64,000 bases of DNA from Tragulus kanchil (taxonomy: Eukaryota; Chordata; Mammalia; Artiodactyla; Tragulidae), in assembly GCA_022376925.1 (NCBI GenBank), contig JAIOJX010000002.1:131822831-131886830 (forward strand), in the 5' to 3' direction. The notes beneath the pieces are model-generated. The model was not told where the DNA came from, made no database searches, and saw only the letters and a list, made by a program, of their open reading frames with translations. Position numbers and translations under genes: made by a program. Shown in pieces: positions 1-10,965 of the stretch; positions within the stretch are counted from its first letter, which is position 1; each line of letters begins with the position of its first letter.

Positions 1-1439
1 GCACTGCAAGGCGGTGTCCTTACCCACTGGACCCCCAGGGAAGCCCCTCAATCTGATTTTGGTATTGACCATTTGGTGATGTCCATATGTAGAGTCATTC
101 CTTGTGTTGTCAGAGGAGGGTTGCAATGACCAGTTCATTTTCTTGGCAAAACTCTGTTAGCTTTTACCCTGCTTTATTTTGTACTCCATTGGTATCTGTT
201 GACTTCCTTCTTTTGCATTCCGGTTCCCTATGATGAAAGAGACCTCTTTTTTTGGTGTTAGCTCTAGAAGGTCTTGTGGGTCTTCATAGTACTGTTCAGC
301 TTTGTCTTCTTCGGCATTAGTGGTTGGGACATAGACTTAGATTACCCCTTCACCTGCTCAATCTTTCCAGCACTAGGGTCTTTTCCAGGTGGTCCAAACT
401 GTTGGAGCTTCAGCTTCAGCATCAGTCCTTCAATGAATGTTCAGGTGGATTTCCTTGAGAACTGACTAGTTTGATCTCCTTGCAGTCCAAGAGACTCTCA
501 AGAGTCTTCTCCAGCACCGCAGTTCAAAGGCATCAATTATGGTTCATCTCTCACATCTATACATGACTACTAGGAATATGACAGCTTTGACCACATGGAT
601 CTTTGTTGGCAGTGATGTCTCTTCTTTTTAATACACTAAGCTTGTCAAAGCTTTTCTTTCAAGAAGCAAGCGTCTTTTAATTTCATGGTTGTGCAGTCAT
701 TGTCCATGGTGATCTTGGAGCCCAAAAATGTAAAATCTTTCACTGTTTCCATTGTTTCCCTATCTATTTGCCATGAAGTGATGGGCTACAAAGAAAGTAA
801 TCAATCTGATTTTTTTTTAAGTACTTTTTTTTTTGCCTTTTTTTGGTGGGGGGGCGGGTTGAGGAGGGAAGGGGGCAGGTGAGCCACTTCTATTGGTCCT
901 TCATTTATCTATTTTCATCCATCTTTATTCGTTGGCCTGCGTGGGCCTCCCATCGCAGTGGCCTCTGTTGTCGCAGAGCACCAGCTCTGGGCGCATGCGC
1001 TCCAGAGCTCCTGCTCGGTAATTGGACACATCCGTCCAGCCGCTCCACAGCACGTGGGGTCTTTCCAGGCCAGGGATTGAACCAGCGCCCCTTGCACTGC
1101 AAGGCGGTGTCCTTACCCACTGGACCCCCAGGGAAGCCCCTCAATCTGATTTTGGTATTGACCATTTGGTGATGTCCATATGTAGAGTCATTCCTTGTGT
1201 TGTCAGAGGAGGGTTGCAATGACCAGTTCATTTTCTTGGCAAAACTCTGTTAGCTTTTACCCTGCTTTATTTTGTACTCCATTGGTATCTGTTGACTTCC
1301 TTCTTTTGCATTCCGGTTCCCTATGATGAAAGAGACCTCTTTTTTTGGTGTTAGCTCTAGAAGGTCTTGTGGGTCTTCATAGTACTGTTCAGCTTTGTCT
1401 TCTTCGGCATTAGTGGTTGGGACATAGACTTAGATTACT
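1..1439. repeat. Tandem duplication 1 (period 1093)
   Basis: Copy A 1-346 (its start lies off the window) equals copy B 1094-1439. At 346/347 the text jumps from a more 5' BovB region back to a BovB 3' region, the reverse of the element's own order, which marks the false join. Copy B reads on smoothly into the rest of BovB. Confidence 0.92.
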
Positions 1440-1915
1440 ATAGTGTTGAATGGTTTGCCTTGGAAATAAGCCAAGACCATTCTATCGCTTTTGAGATCGC
1501 ACCTAAGTACTGCATATTGTACTCTTTTGTTGACTATGAGGGCTACTCCATTTCTTCTAAGGGATTCTTGCCCTCTGTAGTAGATATAATGGCCATCGGA
1601 ATTAAATTCACCCATTCCTGTCCATTTTAGTTCACCGGTTCCTAAAATATCAGTGTTCACTCTTGCCATCTCCTATTTTACCACGTCTAGTTTACCTTGA
1701 TTCATGGACCTAACAGGTTCCAGGTTCCTATGCAATATTGTTCTTTATAGCACTGGATTTTACTTTCTCCATCAGCCACATCCAAAACTGAGCATGATTT
1801 CTGCTTTGGTCCAGCCTTTTAATTCTTTTTGGAGCTATTTCTCCACTCCTCCCCACTAACTACTTACCTGGTGGGTTCACCTTTCGGTATCGTATCTTTT
1901 TGCCTTTTCATATTG
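347..1915 (-). mobile_element. BovB LINE, antisense, interrupted
   Basis: RTE-type non-LTR retrotransposon. On the minus strand 1669-1430 encodes the start of the endonuclease domain (MARVNTDILGTGELKW, then LRRNGVALIVNK), and 347-800 is the 3' region of the element. A family-T SINE splits it at 811-1140. Stop codons and truncation make it inactive. The same BovB text at 48-346 and 2668-3037 belongs to tandem-duplication copies. Confidence 0.9.
811..1140 (-). mobile_element. Family-T SINE inside BovB
   Basis: Full-length tRNA-derived SINE. Read on the minus strand: head GGGCTTCCCTGGG, a CTTGCAGTGCAAG-type stem, a pol III B-box-like GGTTCAATCCC, core GTGTCCAATTACCGAGC, body GGAGCGCATGCGC, and an A-rich tail. 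Flanked by a perfect target-site duplication TCAATCTGAT (801-810 and 1141-1150), proving insertion into the BovB. A fragment of the duplicate copy starts the window (1-47). Confidence 0.93.
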
Positions 1916-1916
1916 T

Positions 1917-2040
1917 TCATCTATTAATGGGGATAATACATCCCCCCTTACAAAGTGGCTGGACAGATCAAAGTTAATATATCTGAAACACGTACCACAT
2001 CTGTGTGCAGGCATCTGTGATAGATAGCTGTTGCTGTTAA
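1917..2040 (+). mobile_element. MIR fragment
   Basis: Resembles the 3' half of MIR (AATGGGGATAATACAT, then a TTAATATATCTGAAACACGT stretch). Copy at 3039-3167. Confidence 0.6.
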
Positions 2041-2186
2041 GCAATGAAATGGATTAACCTCTTAATCACATTGCAGTATATGAAATATAACATTGCAGTT
2101 GCCTATTTGCCCATCAGTCACCAAAAGCAGTCTAATTTTTTTTAACTTGGATATATCACTGTGTTAAAGCTGGTAACTCATATCAT

Positions 2187-2458
2187 TTTTTTTTTTGACC
2201 ACTTTTTTTTTGTATTGGTTTGTATTTATTTATTTTCATCCCTTTATTCTTTGGCCTGTGTGGGCCTCCCATTGCAGTGGCCTCTCTCCTTGCAGAACAC
2301 CGGCTCTGGGTGCATGTGCTCCAAAGCAGTGGCTCGTAATTGGACACACCAGTCCAGCCACTCCGCGGCATGTGGGATCCTCCCAGGCCTGGGATTGAAC
2401 TGGTGCCCCTTGCACTGCAAGTCAGACTCTTTACCCACTGGACCACCAGAGAAGCCCC
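2187..2458 (-). mobile_element. Family-T SINE
   Basis: Antisense copy with all landmarks (GTGTCCAATTACGAGC core, AAGCCCC end). An older-looking variant of the family; no clear target-site duplication. Repeated at 3312-3583 by tandem duplication 2. Confidence 0.85.
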
Positions 2459-3311
2459 GCATAAGATTTTTACCACACATGCCTGATACTTATCCTGGAT
2501 TGCAGCCTTCTTCCTTCCAGTTTAGTGCACTAAGAGAAAAAGTACAGGCAGCCTATTTATTATGTACTTATTTATTTGTTTTGGCTGCCCTGGATCTTCA
2601 TTGCTGCATTCAGGTGTTTTCTAGTGGCAGTAAGAAGCAGAGTATAGTTCTGCATATTGATTTTGGCGGCTACTCCATTTCTTCTAAGGGATTCTTGCCC
2701 TCTGTAGTAGATATAATGGCCATCGGAATTAAATTCACCCATTCCTGTCCATTTTAGTTCACCGGTTCCTAAAATATCAGTGTTCACTCTTGCCATCTCC
2801 TATTTTACCACGTCTAGTTTACCTTGATTCATGGACCTAACAGGTTCCAGGTTCCTATGCAATATTGTTCTTTATAGCACTGGATTTTACTTTCTCCATC
2901 AGCCACATCCAAAACTGAGCATGATTTCTGCTTTGGTCCAGCCTTTTAATTCTTTTTGGAGCTATTTCTCCACTCCTCCCCACTAACTACTTACCTGGTG
3001 GGTTCACCTTTCGATCGTATCTTTTTGCCTTTTCATATTGTTCATCTATTAATGGGGATAATACATCCCCCCTTACAAAGTGGCTGGACAGATCAAAGTT
3101 AATATATCTGAAACACGTACCACATCTGTGTGCAGGCATCTGTGATAGATAGCTGTTGCTGTTAAGCAATGAAATGGATTAACCTCTTAATCACATTGCA
3201 GTATATGAAATATAACATTGCAGTTGCCTATTTGCCCATCAGTCACCAAAAGCAGTCTAATTTTTTTTAACTTGGATATATCACTGTGTTAAAGCTGGTA
3301 ACTCATATCAT

Positions 3312-3583
3312 TTTTTTTTTTGACCACTTTTTTTTTGTATTGGTTTGTATTTATTTATTTTCATCCCTTTATTCTTTGGCCTGTGTGGGCCTCCCATTGC
3401 AGTGGCCTCTCTCCTTGCAGAACACCGGCTCTGGGTGCATGTGCTCCAAAGCAGTGGCTCGTAATTGGACACACCAGTCCAGCCACTCCGCGGCATGTGG
3501 GATCCTCCCAGGCCTGGGATTGAACTGGTGCCCCTTGCACTGCAAGTCAGACTCTTTACCCACTGGACCACCAGAGAAGCCCC
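3312..3583 (-). mobile_element. Family-T SINE (duplicate of 2187-2458)
   Basis: Identical apart from run lengths; produced by tandem duplication 2, not by a separate insertion. Confidence 0.85.
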
Positions 3584-3689
3584 GCATAAGATTTTTACCA
3601 CACATGCCTGATACTTATCCTGGATTGCAGCCTTCTTCCTTCCAGTTTAGTGCACTAAGAGAAAAAAAGTACAGGCAGCCTATTTATTA

Positions 3690-4308
3690 TGTACTTATTT
3701 ATTTGTTTTTGGCTGCCCTGGATCTTCATTGCTGCATTCAGGTGTTTTCTAGTGGCAGTGAGCAGAGACCACTCTTCATTGCAATGTGCAGGCTTTTCAT
3801 TGCAATGGCTTCTCTTGTTGCAGTGTATGGGCTCTAGGGCACACAGGCTTCAGTAGTTGTGGCGCACAGACTTAGCTGCACCTCAGCATGTGCAGTCTTT
3901 CGGACCAGGGATCAAACCCATGTCCTCTGCATTGGCAAGTGAATTCCTTTTTTTGCTTTTTTTTTTTATAAAAGATTTATTTATTTATTTATTTTGGGCA
4001 GGGGTTGGGGAGGGAGGGGAGCGGGCGGGCCACTTCTGTTGGTCTTTCATTTCTCTGTTTTCATCCATCTTTATTCTTTGGCTCCTGTGGGCCTCCCATC
4101 GCGGTGGCGTCTGTCGTTGCAGAGCACCAGCTCTGGGCACATGCGCTCCAGAGCTCGGGCTCGGTGATTGGACACATCGGTCCAGCTGCTCCGCGGCACG
4201 TGGGATCTTCGCAGGCCAGGGATCAAACCGGCGCCCCTTGCACTGCAAGGCGGTGTCCTTACCCACTGGACCACTAGGGGAAGCCCCGGCAGGACTGCCA
4301 GGGAAGTC
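3690..4308 (-). mobile_element. CHR-2-type SINE split by a family-T SINE
   Basis: Antisense tRNA-derived artiodactyl SINE (TTGGCTGCCCTGGATCTTCA, then GGCTTCAGTAGTTGTGG, ending CTGCCAGGGAAGTC). Its head is separated from its body by the SINE at 3949-4287. Copy at 4788-5403. Confidence 0.8.
3949..4287 (-). mobile_element. Family-T SINE nested in CHR-2
   Basis: Full length, with an ATTT-repeat tail and CT-rich linker (minus strand). Core GATTGGACACATCGG. Nested position shows it is younger than the CHR-2 host. Confidence 0.9.
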
Positions 4309-4309
4309 T

Positions 4310-4700
4310 TAGGTAGCCTGTTTAAATGTTTGTATACAAGTTCTTTTCCGCATGTTAAAGGTAACATGTATTGGAGGGTTTTCCAGTAATGATGACAGAG
4401 TATGCTAAACCATTAACATTCTGTCAACCTTCTTACTGTAAGTAACATGTGCTAGGTGGGCTATGGATGTAGTCTGTGACCTTAAGGAGATTTTCCCCTA
4501 ACCAGCTAACTATATAAGCCATGACCCTGACCTCATTAGTTGAAGTCAACAACCGAGTATAAAGGATTCTAAAAAAGAGGATAATTGATAATAACAGATA
4601 ACCTGTAATTTGTTAGAGTCCTAATCATTTGCTTATTAGGAGACATAAATTAAAAACTCTGCATTTTCCTATCCTGTAAGTAAAATAATTACTTTGAGAC
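4310..4700. other. Unique intron sequence
   Basis: A/T-rich, no repeat family or coding potential recognised. Repeated at 5404-5796; 5797-6117 is similar in character. Confidence 0.6.
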
Positions 4701-4787
4701 ATAAGATACAAGGCTTATCCTGGATTGCAGCCTTCTTCCTTCCAGTTTAGTGCACTAAGAGAAAAGTACAGGCAGCCTATTTATTAT

Positions 4788-5403
4788 GTACTTATTTATT
4801 TGTTTTTGGCTGCCCTGGATCTTCATTGCTGCATTCAGGTGTTTTCTAGTGGCAGTGAGCAGAGACCACTCTTCATTGCAATGTGCAGGCTTTTCATTGC
4901 AATGGCTTCTCTTGTTGCAGTGTATGGGCTCTAGGGCACACAGGCTTCAGTAGTTGTGGCGCACAGACTTAGCTGCACCTCAGCATGTGCAGTCTTTCGG
5001 ACCAGGGATCAAACCCATGTCCTCTGCATTGGCAAGTAAATTTCCCTTTTTTTGCTTTTTTTTATAAAAGATTTATTTATTTATTTATTTTGGGCAGGGG
5101 TTGGGGAGGGAGGGGAGCGGGCGGGCCACTTCTGTTGGTCTTTCATTTCTCTGTTTTCATCCATCTTTATTCTTTGGCTCCTGTGGGCCTCCCATCGCGG
5201 TGGCGTCTGTCGTTGCAGAGCACCAGCTCTGGGCACATGCGCTCCAGAGCTCGGGCTCGGTGATTGGACACATCGGTCCAGCTGCTCCGCGGCACGTGGG
5301 ATCTTCGCAGGCCAGGGATCAAACCGGCGCCCCTTGCACTGCAAGGCGGTGTCCTTACCCACTGGACCACTAGGGGAAGCCCCGGCAGGACTGCCAGGGA
5401 AGT
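4788..5403 (-). mobile_element. Duplicate of the nested CHR-2/family-T pair
   Basis: Copy B of tandem duplication 3. The inner family-T SINE is at about 5047-5383. Confidence 0.85.
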
Positions 5404-6198
5404 CTTAGGTAGCCTGTTTAAATGTTTGTATACAAGTTCTTTTCCGCATGTTAAAGGTAACATGTATTGGAGGGTTTTCCAGTAATGATGACAGAGTATG
5501 CTAAACCATTAACATTCTGTCAACCTTCTTACTGTAAGTAACATGTGCTAGGTGGGCTATGGATGTAGTCTGTGACCTTAAGGAGATTTTCCCCTAACCA
5601 GCTAACTATATAAGCCATGACCCTGACCTCATTAGTTGAAGTCAACAACCGAGTATAAAGGATTCTAAAAAAGAGGATAATTGATAATAACAGATAACCT
5701 GTAATTTGTTAGAGTCCTAATCATTTGCTTATTAGGAGACATAAATTAAAAACTCTGCATTTTCCTATCCTGTAAGTAAAATAATTACTTTGAGAGTTTA
5801 AATTTTTTAAATCATTAATCAGATCTCTTAAACAACTACAGCAATGAACTTTATTTAAATCAGATGTAGAGAGTCATGTAAGATCACTTTTAGGACTCCC
5901 ACTCTCAGTAAGATTTAACCGGTTAGGATTAGAGAACAAACTTTTTTGTTGAAGTGTTGCTGATAACAGAACTAATCCCCAGAGCTTCAGAGGACTGTTC
6001 CTGTCAGTAATATCTGCCTACTAACCATCCAGTAGGTAATTATTATACATTAACCATTTAGACTCACTCTAGTAGCCAGTAAGAGGTCTGCTTCAAGTGG
6101 ACCACCTTTATATTTAAGATTTTATTTTTTTTGACTTTCAAGTTTTATTTTTTAAACTAGAGTATGGGCTTCCTGGTGGCTCATATAGTAAAGAATTG

Positions 6199-6450
6199 TA
6201 AAGTTGATTTACAATGTTGTGTTAGTTTCTGCTATACAGCAAAGTGAATCAGTTATACATATACATGTATCTACTCTTTTTATAGATTCTTTTCCCATGT
6301 AGGCCATTACAGTGTATTGAGTAGAATTTCCTATGCTACATACACTAGTCCTTATTAGTTACCTATTTTATATATAGTAGTGTGTATATATCAATCCCAA
6401 TCTCTCAATTTATCCTTCACCTTTTAATATATATATATTTTTTTGATGTT
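6199..6450 (-). mobile_element. Artiodactyl L1 3' end, antisense
   Basis: Matches the widespread L1 3' tail (TTGATTTACAATGTTGTGTT, later TATATAGTAGTGTGTATAT). Preceded by about 30 bases like a Bov-tA head (GGGCTTCCTGGTGGCTCATA) that I cannot explain. Copy at about 7270-7520. Confidence 0.75.
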
Positions 6451-6454
6451 GACA

Positions 6455-6842
6455 ATTTTTAATCGCCTTTATTGAATTTGTTGCAATACTGCTTTTTTTT
6501 TGGCCACTTCTATTGGTCTTTCATTTATTTCCATCTTTGTTCTTTGGCCTGTGTGGGCTTTCCATTGCAGTGGCCTCTCTTGTTTCAGAGCACCAGCTCT
6601 GGGCACATGCGCGCCGCTCTGCGGCACATGGAATCTTCCCAGGCCAGGGATCAAACTGGCGCCCATTGCACTGCAAGGCAGTATCTTTACCCACTGGACC
6701 ACCAGGGGAGCCCTGCAATATTGCTTTTATGTTTTGAATTTTTGGCCACCAGGCATGTGGGATCTTAGCTCCCTGACCAGGGATTAAACCCACACCTGCT
6801 GCGTTGGAAGGCTAAGTCTTAACCACTAGACTGCCAGGGAAG
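6455..6842 (-). mobile_element. CHR-1-type SINE split by a family-T SINE
   Basis: Antisense CHR element (TTTATTGAATTTGTTGCAAT, then GGCATGTGGGATCTTAGCTC, ending GCCAGGGAAGTCC). Interrupted at 6497-6713. Copy at 7528-7916. Confidence 0.8.
6497..6713 (-). mobile_element. Short family-T SINE nested in CHR-1
   Basis: Flanked by near-perfect duplication of GCAATATTGCTTTT (6483-6496 with one mismatch, and 6715-6728). It lacks the GTGTCCAATTA core: the text passes from the B-box region straight to GCGCATGTGCCC on the minus strand, an internal deletion. Copy at 7571-7787. Confidence 0.85.
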
Positions 6843-6879
6843 TCCTCCTCTAGGTTTTTGTTGGTTTTTTTGTTGTTGT

Positions 6880-7191
6880 TAATTTTATTTATTTATTTAT
6901 TTTTGGCTCTTCTGGGTTTTCACTGCTACCGCAGGCTCTTCTCTAGTTGGAGGGAGTCGGGGCCACTCTCTAGTTGAGGTGAGCAGGCTTCTTGTTGTGG
7001 TGACTTCTCTTGTTATGGAACTCAGGCTCTAGGGCAGACGGGCTTCAGTAGTTGTGGCACATGGGCTCCATAGTTGTGGCTCACGGGCTTAGTTGCTCCA
7101 CAGCATGTGGGATCGTCTTGGATCAGGGATTGAACCTGTGTCTCCTGCATTGGCAGGTGAAGTCTTTACCACTGAGCTACCAGGAAGCCCC
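6880..7191 (-). mobile_element. CHR-2-type SINE
   Basis: Antisense full-length element with the repeated TAGTTGTGGC motifs and ATTT tail. Copy at 7955-8266. Confidence 0.85.
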
Positions 7192-8378
7192 AAGGTTTTA
7201 ATTAAGATTTTTTTTTTTTGACTTTCAAGTTTTATTTTTAAACTTCCTGGTGGCTCATATAGTAAAGAATTGTAAAGTTGATTTACAATGTTGTGTTAGT
7301 TTCTGCTATACAGCAAAGTGAATCAGTTATACATATACATGTATCTACTCTTTTTATAGATTCTTTTCCCATGTAGGCCATTACAGTGTATTGAGTAGAA
7401 TTTCCTATGCTACATACACTAGTCCTTATTAGTTACCTATTTTATATATAGTAGTGTGTATATATCAATCCCAATCTCCCAACTTATCCTTCACCTTTTA
7501 ATATATATATATTTTTTTGATGTTGAAAATTTTTTAATCGCTTTATTGAATTTGTTGCAATACTGCTTTTTTTTTGGCCACTTCTATTGGTCTTTCATGT
7601 ATTTCCATCTTTTTTCTTTGGCCTGTGTGGGCTTTCCATCGCAGTGGCCTCTCTTGTTTCAGAGCACCAGCTCTGGGCACATGCGCGCCGCTCTGCGGCA
7701 CATGGAATCTTCCCAGGCCAGGGATCAAACTGGCGCCCATTGCACTGCAAGGCAGTATCTTTACCCACTGGACCACCAGGGGAGCCCTGCAATATTGCTT
7801 TTATGTTTTGAATTTTTGGCCACCAGGCATGTGGGATCTTAGCTCCCTGACCAGGGATTAAACCCACACCTGCTGCGTTGGAAGGCTAAGTCTTAACCAC
7901 TAGACTGCCAGGGAAGTCCTCCTCTAGGTTTTTGTTGGTTTTTTTGTTGTTGTTAATTTTATTTATTTATTTATTTTTGGCTCTTCTGGGTTTTCACTGC
8001 TACCGCAGGCTCTTCTCTAGTTGGAGGGAGTCGGGGCCACTCTCTAGTTGAGGTGAGCAGGCTTCTTGTTGTGGTGACTTCTCTTGTTATGGAACTCAGG
8101 CTCTAGGGCAGACGGGCTTCAGTAGTTGTGGCACATGGGCTCCATAGTTGTGGCTCACGGGCTTAGTTGCTCCACAGCATGTGGGATCGTCTTGGATCAG
8201 GGATTGAACCTGTGTCTCCTGCATTGGCAGGTGAAGTCTTTACCACTGAGCTACCAGGGAAGCCCCAAGGTTTTAATTAATGTGATTGTAAATGTCTTCA
8301 GAGTTATCAGGGAGGTTGGTGCATTATGAATTTTTCCTACTGTGTTGTTTCTTTTTATTTTTTAACTTTTTTTAAAAT

Positions 8379-8639
8379 TTTGGCCTTTGTTTTTATTGAT
8401 TTATTTATTTATTTTCATCCATCTTTATTCTTTGGCCTATGTGGGCCTCCCATTGCAGTGGTCTCTCTTGTTGCAGAGCACCAGCTCTGGGCGCGCACAC
8501 TCTAGAGCACTGGCTCCTAATTGGACACACCAGTCCAGCCACTCCCCAGCATGTAGGATCCTCCCGGGCCAGGGATCGAACCGGTGCCCCTTGCACTGCA
8601 AGGCGGACTCTTTACCCACTGGACCATCAAGGAAGCCCC
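8379..8639 (-). mobile_element. Family-T SINE
   Basis: Antisense copy with AATTGGACACACCAGTCCAG and GAACCGGTGCCCCTTGCA; subfamily like that at 2187. No confident target-site duplication. Confidence 0.87.
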
Positions 8640-9221
8640 TATTTTTAAATTTTTGCCTCCGTAAGTTGTTGGCCAGTGCTTTTGTTCTCCTTGTTAGCCT
8701 TCCTTGTGTTAGCATAAATACTTAAATGCTTTATCCCTTTTATATTACCTCCTACTGCCCTCTGCTCTCCCTCTCTAGGAAACTGCTGTTGAAAATCCCC
8801 AACTTGACCTTGAATTCAAGCAGGTCACACCCAGTTGAAAAAGTCAGGGTGGTAAATGTCATCAGCCATCCCAAATGGTGCAGTTCCCACTGACTTTTCT
8901 TCTATCCCGTTAGGTATCACCTCAAGCCCTCTACTGTGGTTAAGGACTCCAATTTTCTGTTTGTTTGCTTGTTTATTTTAGGGAAATCCATCCACTTCTT
9001 TGAATAGAGGGGTGTCTTTTGACTGTGTGATCATAAGCTATAGAGCCACTTGCTCCTTTTCTGTGAATTTATTCTCTTCCACATTGCAGAAATTCTTTAG
9101 CGGTTTTCCTTTATTGTTGACATTTTCGCATGCTGTTACAGAATTTTTCTAAGTATAAATTACTTGGGTCATTCAGTGAGATTTAGAGAAGGAAGAAGAG
9201 CAAATCGACTCACTTTTATCT
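8640..9221. other. Unique intron sequence
   Basis: No repeat family or exon recognised. Confidence 0.55.
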
Positions 9222-9229
9222 CCAAAAGT

Positions 9230-9431
9230 CAAAGTGTTAGTCACTACATCGTGTGGGACTGTTTTGTCCCACGGACTGCAGCCTGCCAAACTCCTCTGTC
9301 CATGGGATTCTCCAGGCAAGAATACTGAAGTGAGTTGCCATTCCCTTTGCCAGGGGAGCTTCCTGACTCAGGGATCAAACCTGGTCTCTTGAATTGCAGG
9401 CAGACTCTACCATCTGCACCACCAGGGGAGC
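9230..9431 (-). mobile_element. Bov-tA SINE
   Basis: Antisense: CCAGGCAAGAATACTGAAGT and GGGATCAAACCTGG landmarks. Flanked by CCAAAAGT (9222-9229 and 9432-9439). Confidence 0.88.
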
Positions 9432-9619
9432 CCAAAAGTATTTAATAAATCTTACCTCCCAAAGGTGTTTAATGTTAATTGAATGAGAGAAATCAAAAGA
9501 GATTTAGTCCATATTTGCTTATTATCTTTTAAATTTTTATTAATAATGGGAAAAGTTATAAAATAGTCATTTTCCTAAGTCACACTTTTTTTTTTTTAAA
9601 GGTAAGCTAGAAAAGATTT

Positions 9620-9838
9620 CGCTTCCCTGGTGGCTCAGTGGTAAGGAATCTGCCGGCCAATGCAGGCAACATGGGTTCCATCTCTGGGTCAGGAAGATCC
9701 CTCGGAGAAGGAAATAGTAACCTATTCTAGTATTCTTGTCTGCGAAATCCCATGAACAGAGGAACCCATGGGTCCTCTGTTTTCACGGGGTTGCCAAATA
9801 CTCGGACATGACTTAACGACTAAACAACAACAAGAAAA
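9620..9838 (+). mobile_element. Bov-tA SINE
   Basis: Sense copy starting CTTCCCTGGTGGCTCAGTGG and ending GACTAAACAACAACAAG. Moderately diverged. Confidence 0.88.
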
Positions 9839-9912
9839 GGCTTAAATTCTTAAATTCTGTAGTCCCCGTATGCTAAAAACATTGGGTGTTTGGTTAGAAT
9901 GCAGGAGACATT

Positions 9913-10070
9913 ATAGTGAAGTGACTAACACCACAGTCTCTGTAGTCTGGATTCAGATTCTACCTCTATTATTTGCTAGTGGCATGCCCTTGGCCAACAT
10001 ACTTCAGAGGTCTCTTTGAAAGTTAAAGCGTTTGTGTTTATAAAACAGAGCTTAACATATAGCACTAAAG
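9913..10070 (+). mobile_element. MIR fragment
   Basis: TCTGTAGTCTGGATTCAGA and GTGGCATGCCCTTGGCC resemble the MIR 5' half. Copy at 11042-11200. Confidence 0.5.
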
Positions 10071-10519
10071 TAAAATTAATGGGACTAACTTTTGGAGATT
10101 CTTTGCTATAATCTTTTCAATAGCCATAGGCAGTTATTTTAAAATTGATCATAAGTGCTGTGTAGTTTTAGGTTGTAGATATAAATGCCACCATACTAGA
10201 CTATAGAGTCTAGCCCATGGACAAATGGACAAGTTTTTTTTTTTTTACCTTATGTAAAGAAGCAGAAAAGAAAGCTCTGCTTGAACCTTGCATATGTTTC
10301 ACATATTCACACACAGACACATACAAACTTTAAATGATAGCAAGAAAGTAAGTCCCTTTGAATACAGATTGAAACTAGTGAGCCTAACTGTATGTCAGAT
10401 TGATAAGATAACTACCAAGGAAAAAATAATTACGTAAATTTTAAACACAGTGCTCTGACTTTGCTCTCTTAATGGGGTATAGCCTGAGGACAGAGACCAA
10501 CAAGGAAATGTTGAACTTG

Positions 10520-10818
10520 AGTGAGTACGTGAAGTCACTCAGTTGTTTCTGACTCTTTGCAGCCCGTGGCATTTCCCAGGCAAGAATACTGGAGTGGGTA
10601 GCCTGTCCCTTCTCCAGGGGATCTTCCCAACCCAGGGATTGAACCCAAGTCTTCTGCACTGCAGGTGAATGCTTCACTGTTTGAGCCACCAGGGAAGCCC
10701 AAGAATCCTGGAGTGGGTAGCCTATCTCTTCTCCAGGGTATCTTCCCAATCCAGGGATCTAACTGGGGTCTCCTACATTGCAGGCAGATTCTTTACCAGC
10801 TGAGTTATAAGGGAGCTT
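10520..10818 (-). mobile_element. Bov-tA dimer
   Basis: Antisense Bov-tA (10520-10700) followed directly by a second Bov-tA head and partial body (10701-10818), both with the TCTTCCCAAYCCAGGGAT block. Copy at 11649-11947. Confidence 0.8.
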
Positions 10819-10841
10819 ATAGTAGGTAGCAACCTCCTCAC

Positions 10842-10965
10842 AATAGCTCTTCACAAGAAATGTTATTCCCATTTTGCTGATGAAGAAGCATATTTAGAGA
10901 AGGGAATGATTTGCCAATGATGTCAACATCATTTAATTAGGTGGTGGAGCTGGATTTAAAAGCCC
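10842..10965 (-). mobile_element. MIR fragment
   Basis: CATTTTGCTGATGAAGAAGC and GGTGGAGCTGGATTTAAA fit antisense MIR. Copy at 11971-12090. Confidence 0.55.

Larger units (their letters stand above)
1541..3760. repeat. Tandem duplication 2 (period 1127)
   Basis: Copy A 1541-2630, copy B 2668-3760. The 37 bases between them are an indel-rich echo of 1500-1541 (compare AAGTACTGCATATTG with TAGTTCTGCATATTG). Copies differ by a 3-base indel near 1894/3015 and A-run length near 2538/3662. Confidence 0.95.
3613..5796. repeat. Tandem duplication 3 (period about 1098)
   Basis: Copy A 3613-4700, copy B 4713-5796, overlapping copy B of the previous pair, so 3613-3760 occurs three times (also 2490-2630). 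Differences are A- and T-run lengths and a few bases. Confidence 0.95.
6118..8278. repeat. Tandem duplication 4 (period about 1080)
   Basis: Copy A 6118-7203, copy B 7204-8278. Copy B lacks about 12 bases (around 6160-6170) at its noisy start and has one G more in the final AGGGAAGCCCC. Copies are otherwise nearly identical through four SINE segments. Confidence 0.95.

Noticed and set aside
2161..3837. Open frames of 183-198 codons on the + strand
   Set aside because: They run through an antisense family-T SINE and CHR-2 and are repeated by the tandem duplication. Peptides such as GPPEKP and CKSDSLPTGP are just translated SINE heads; there are no splice sites and no protein family.
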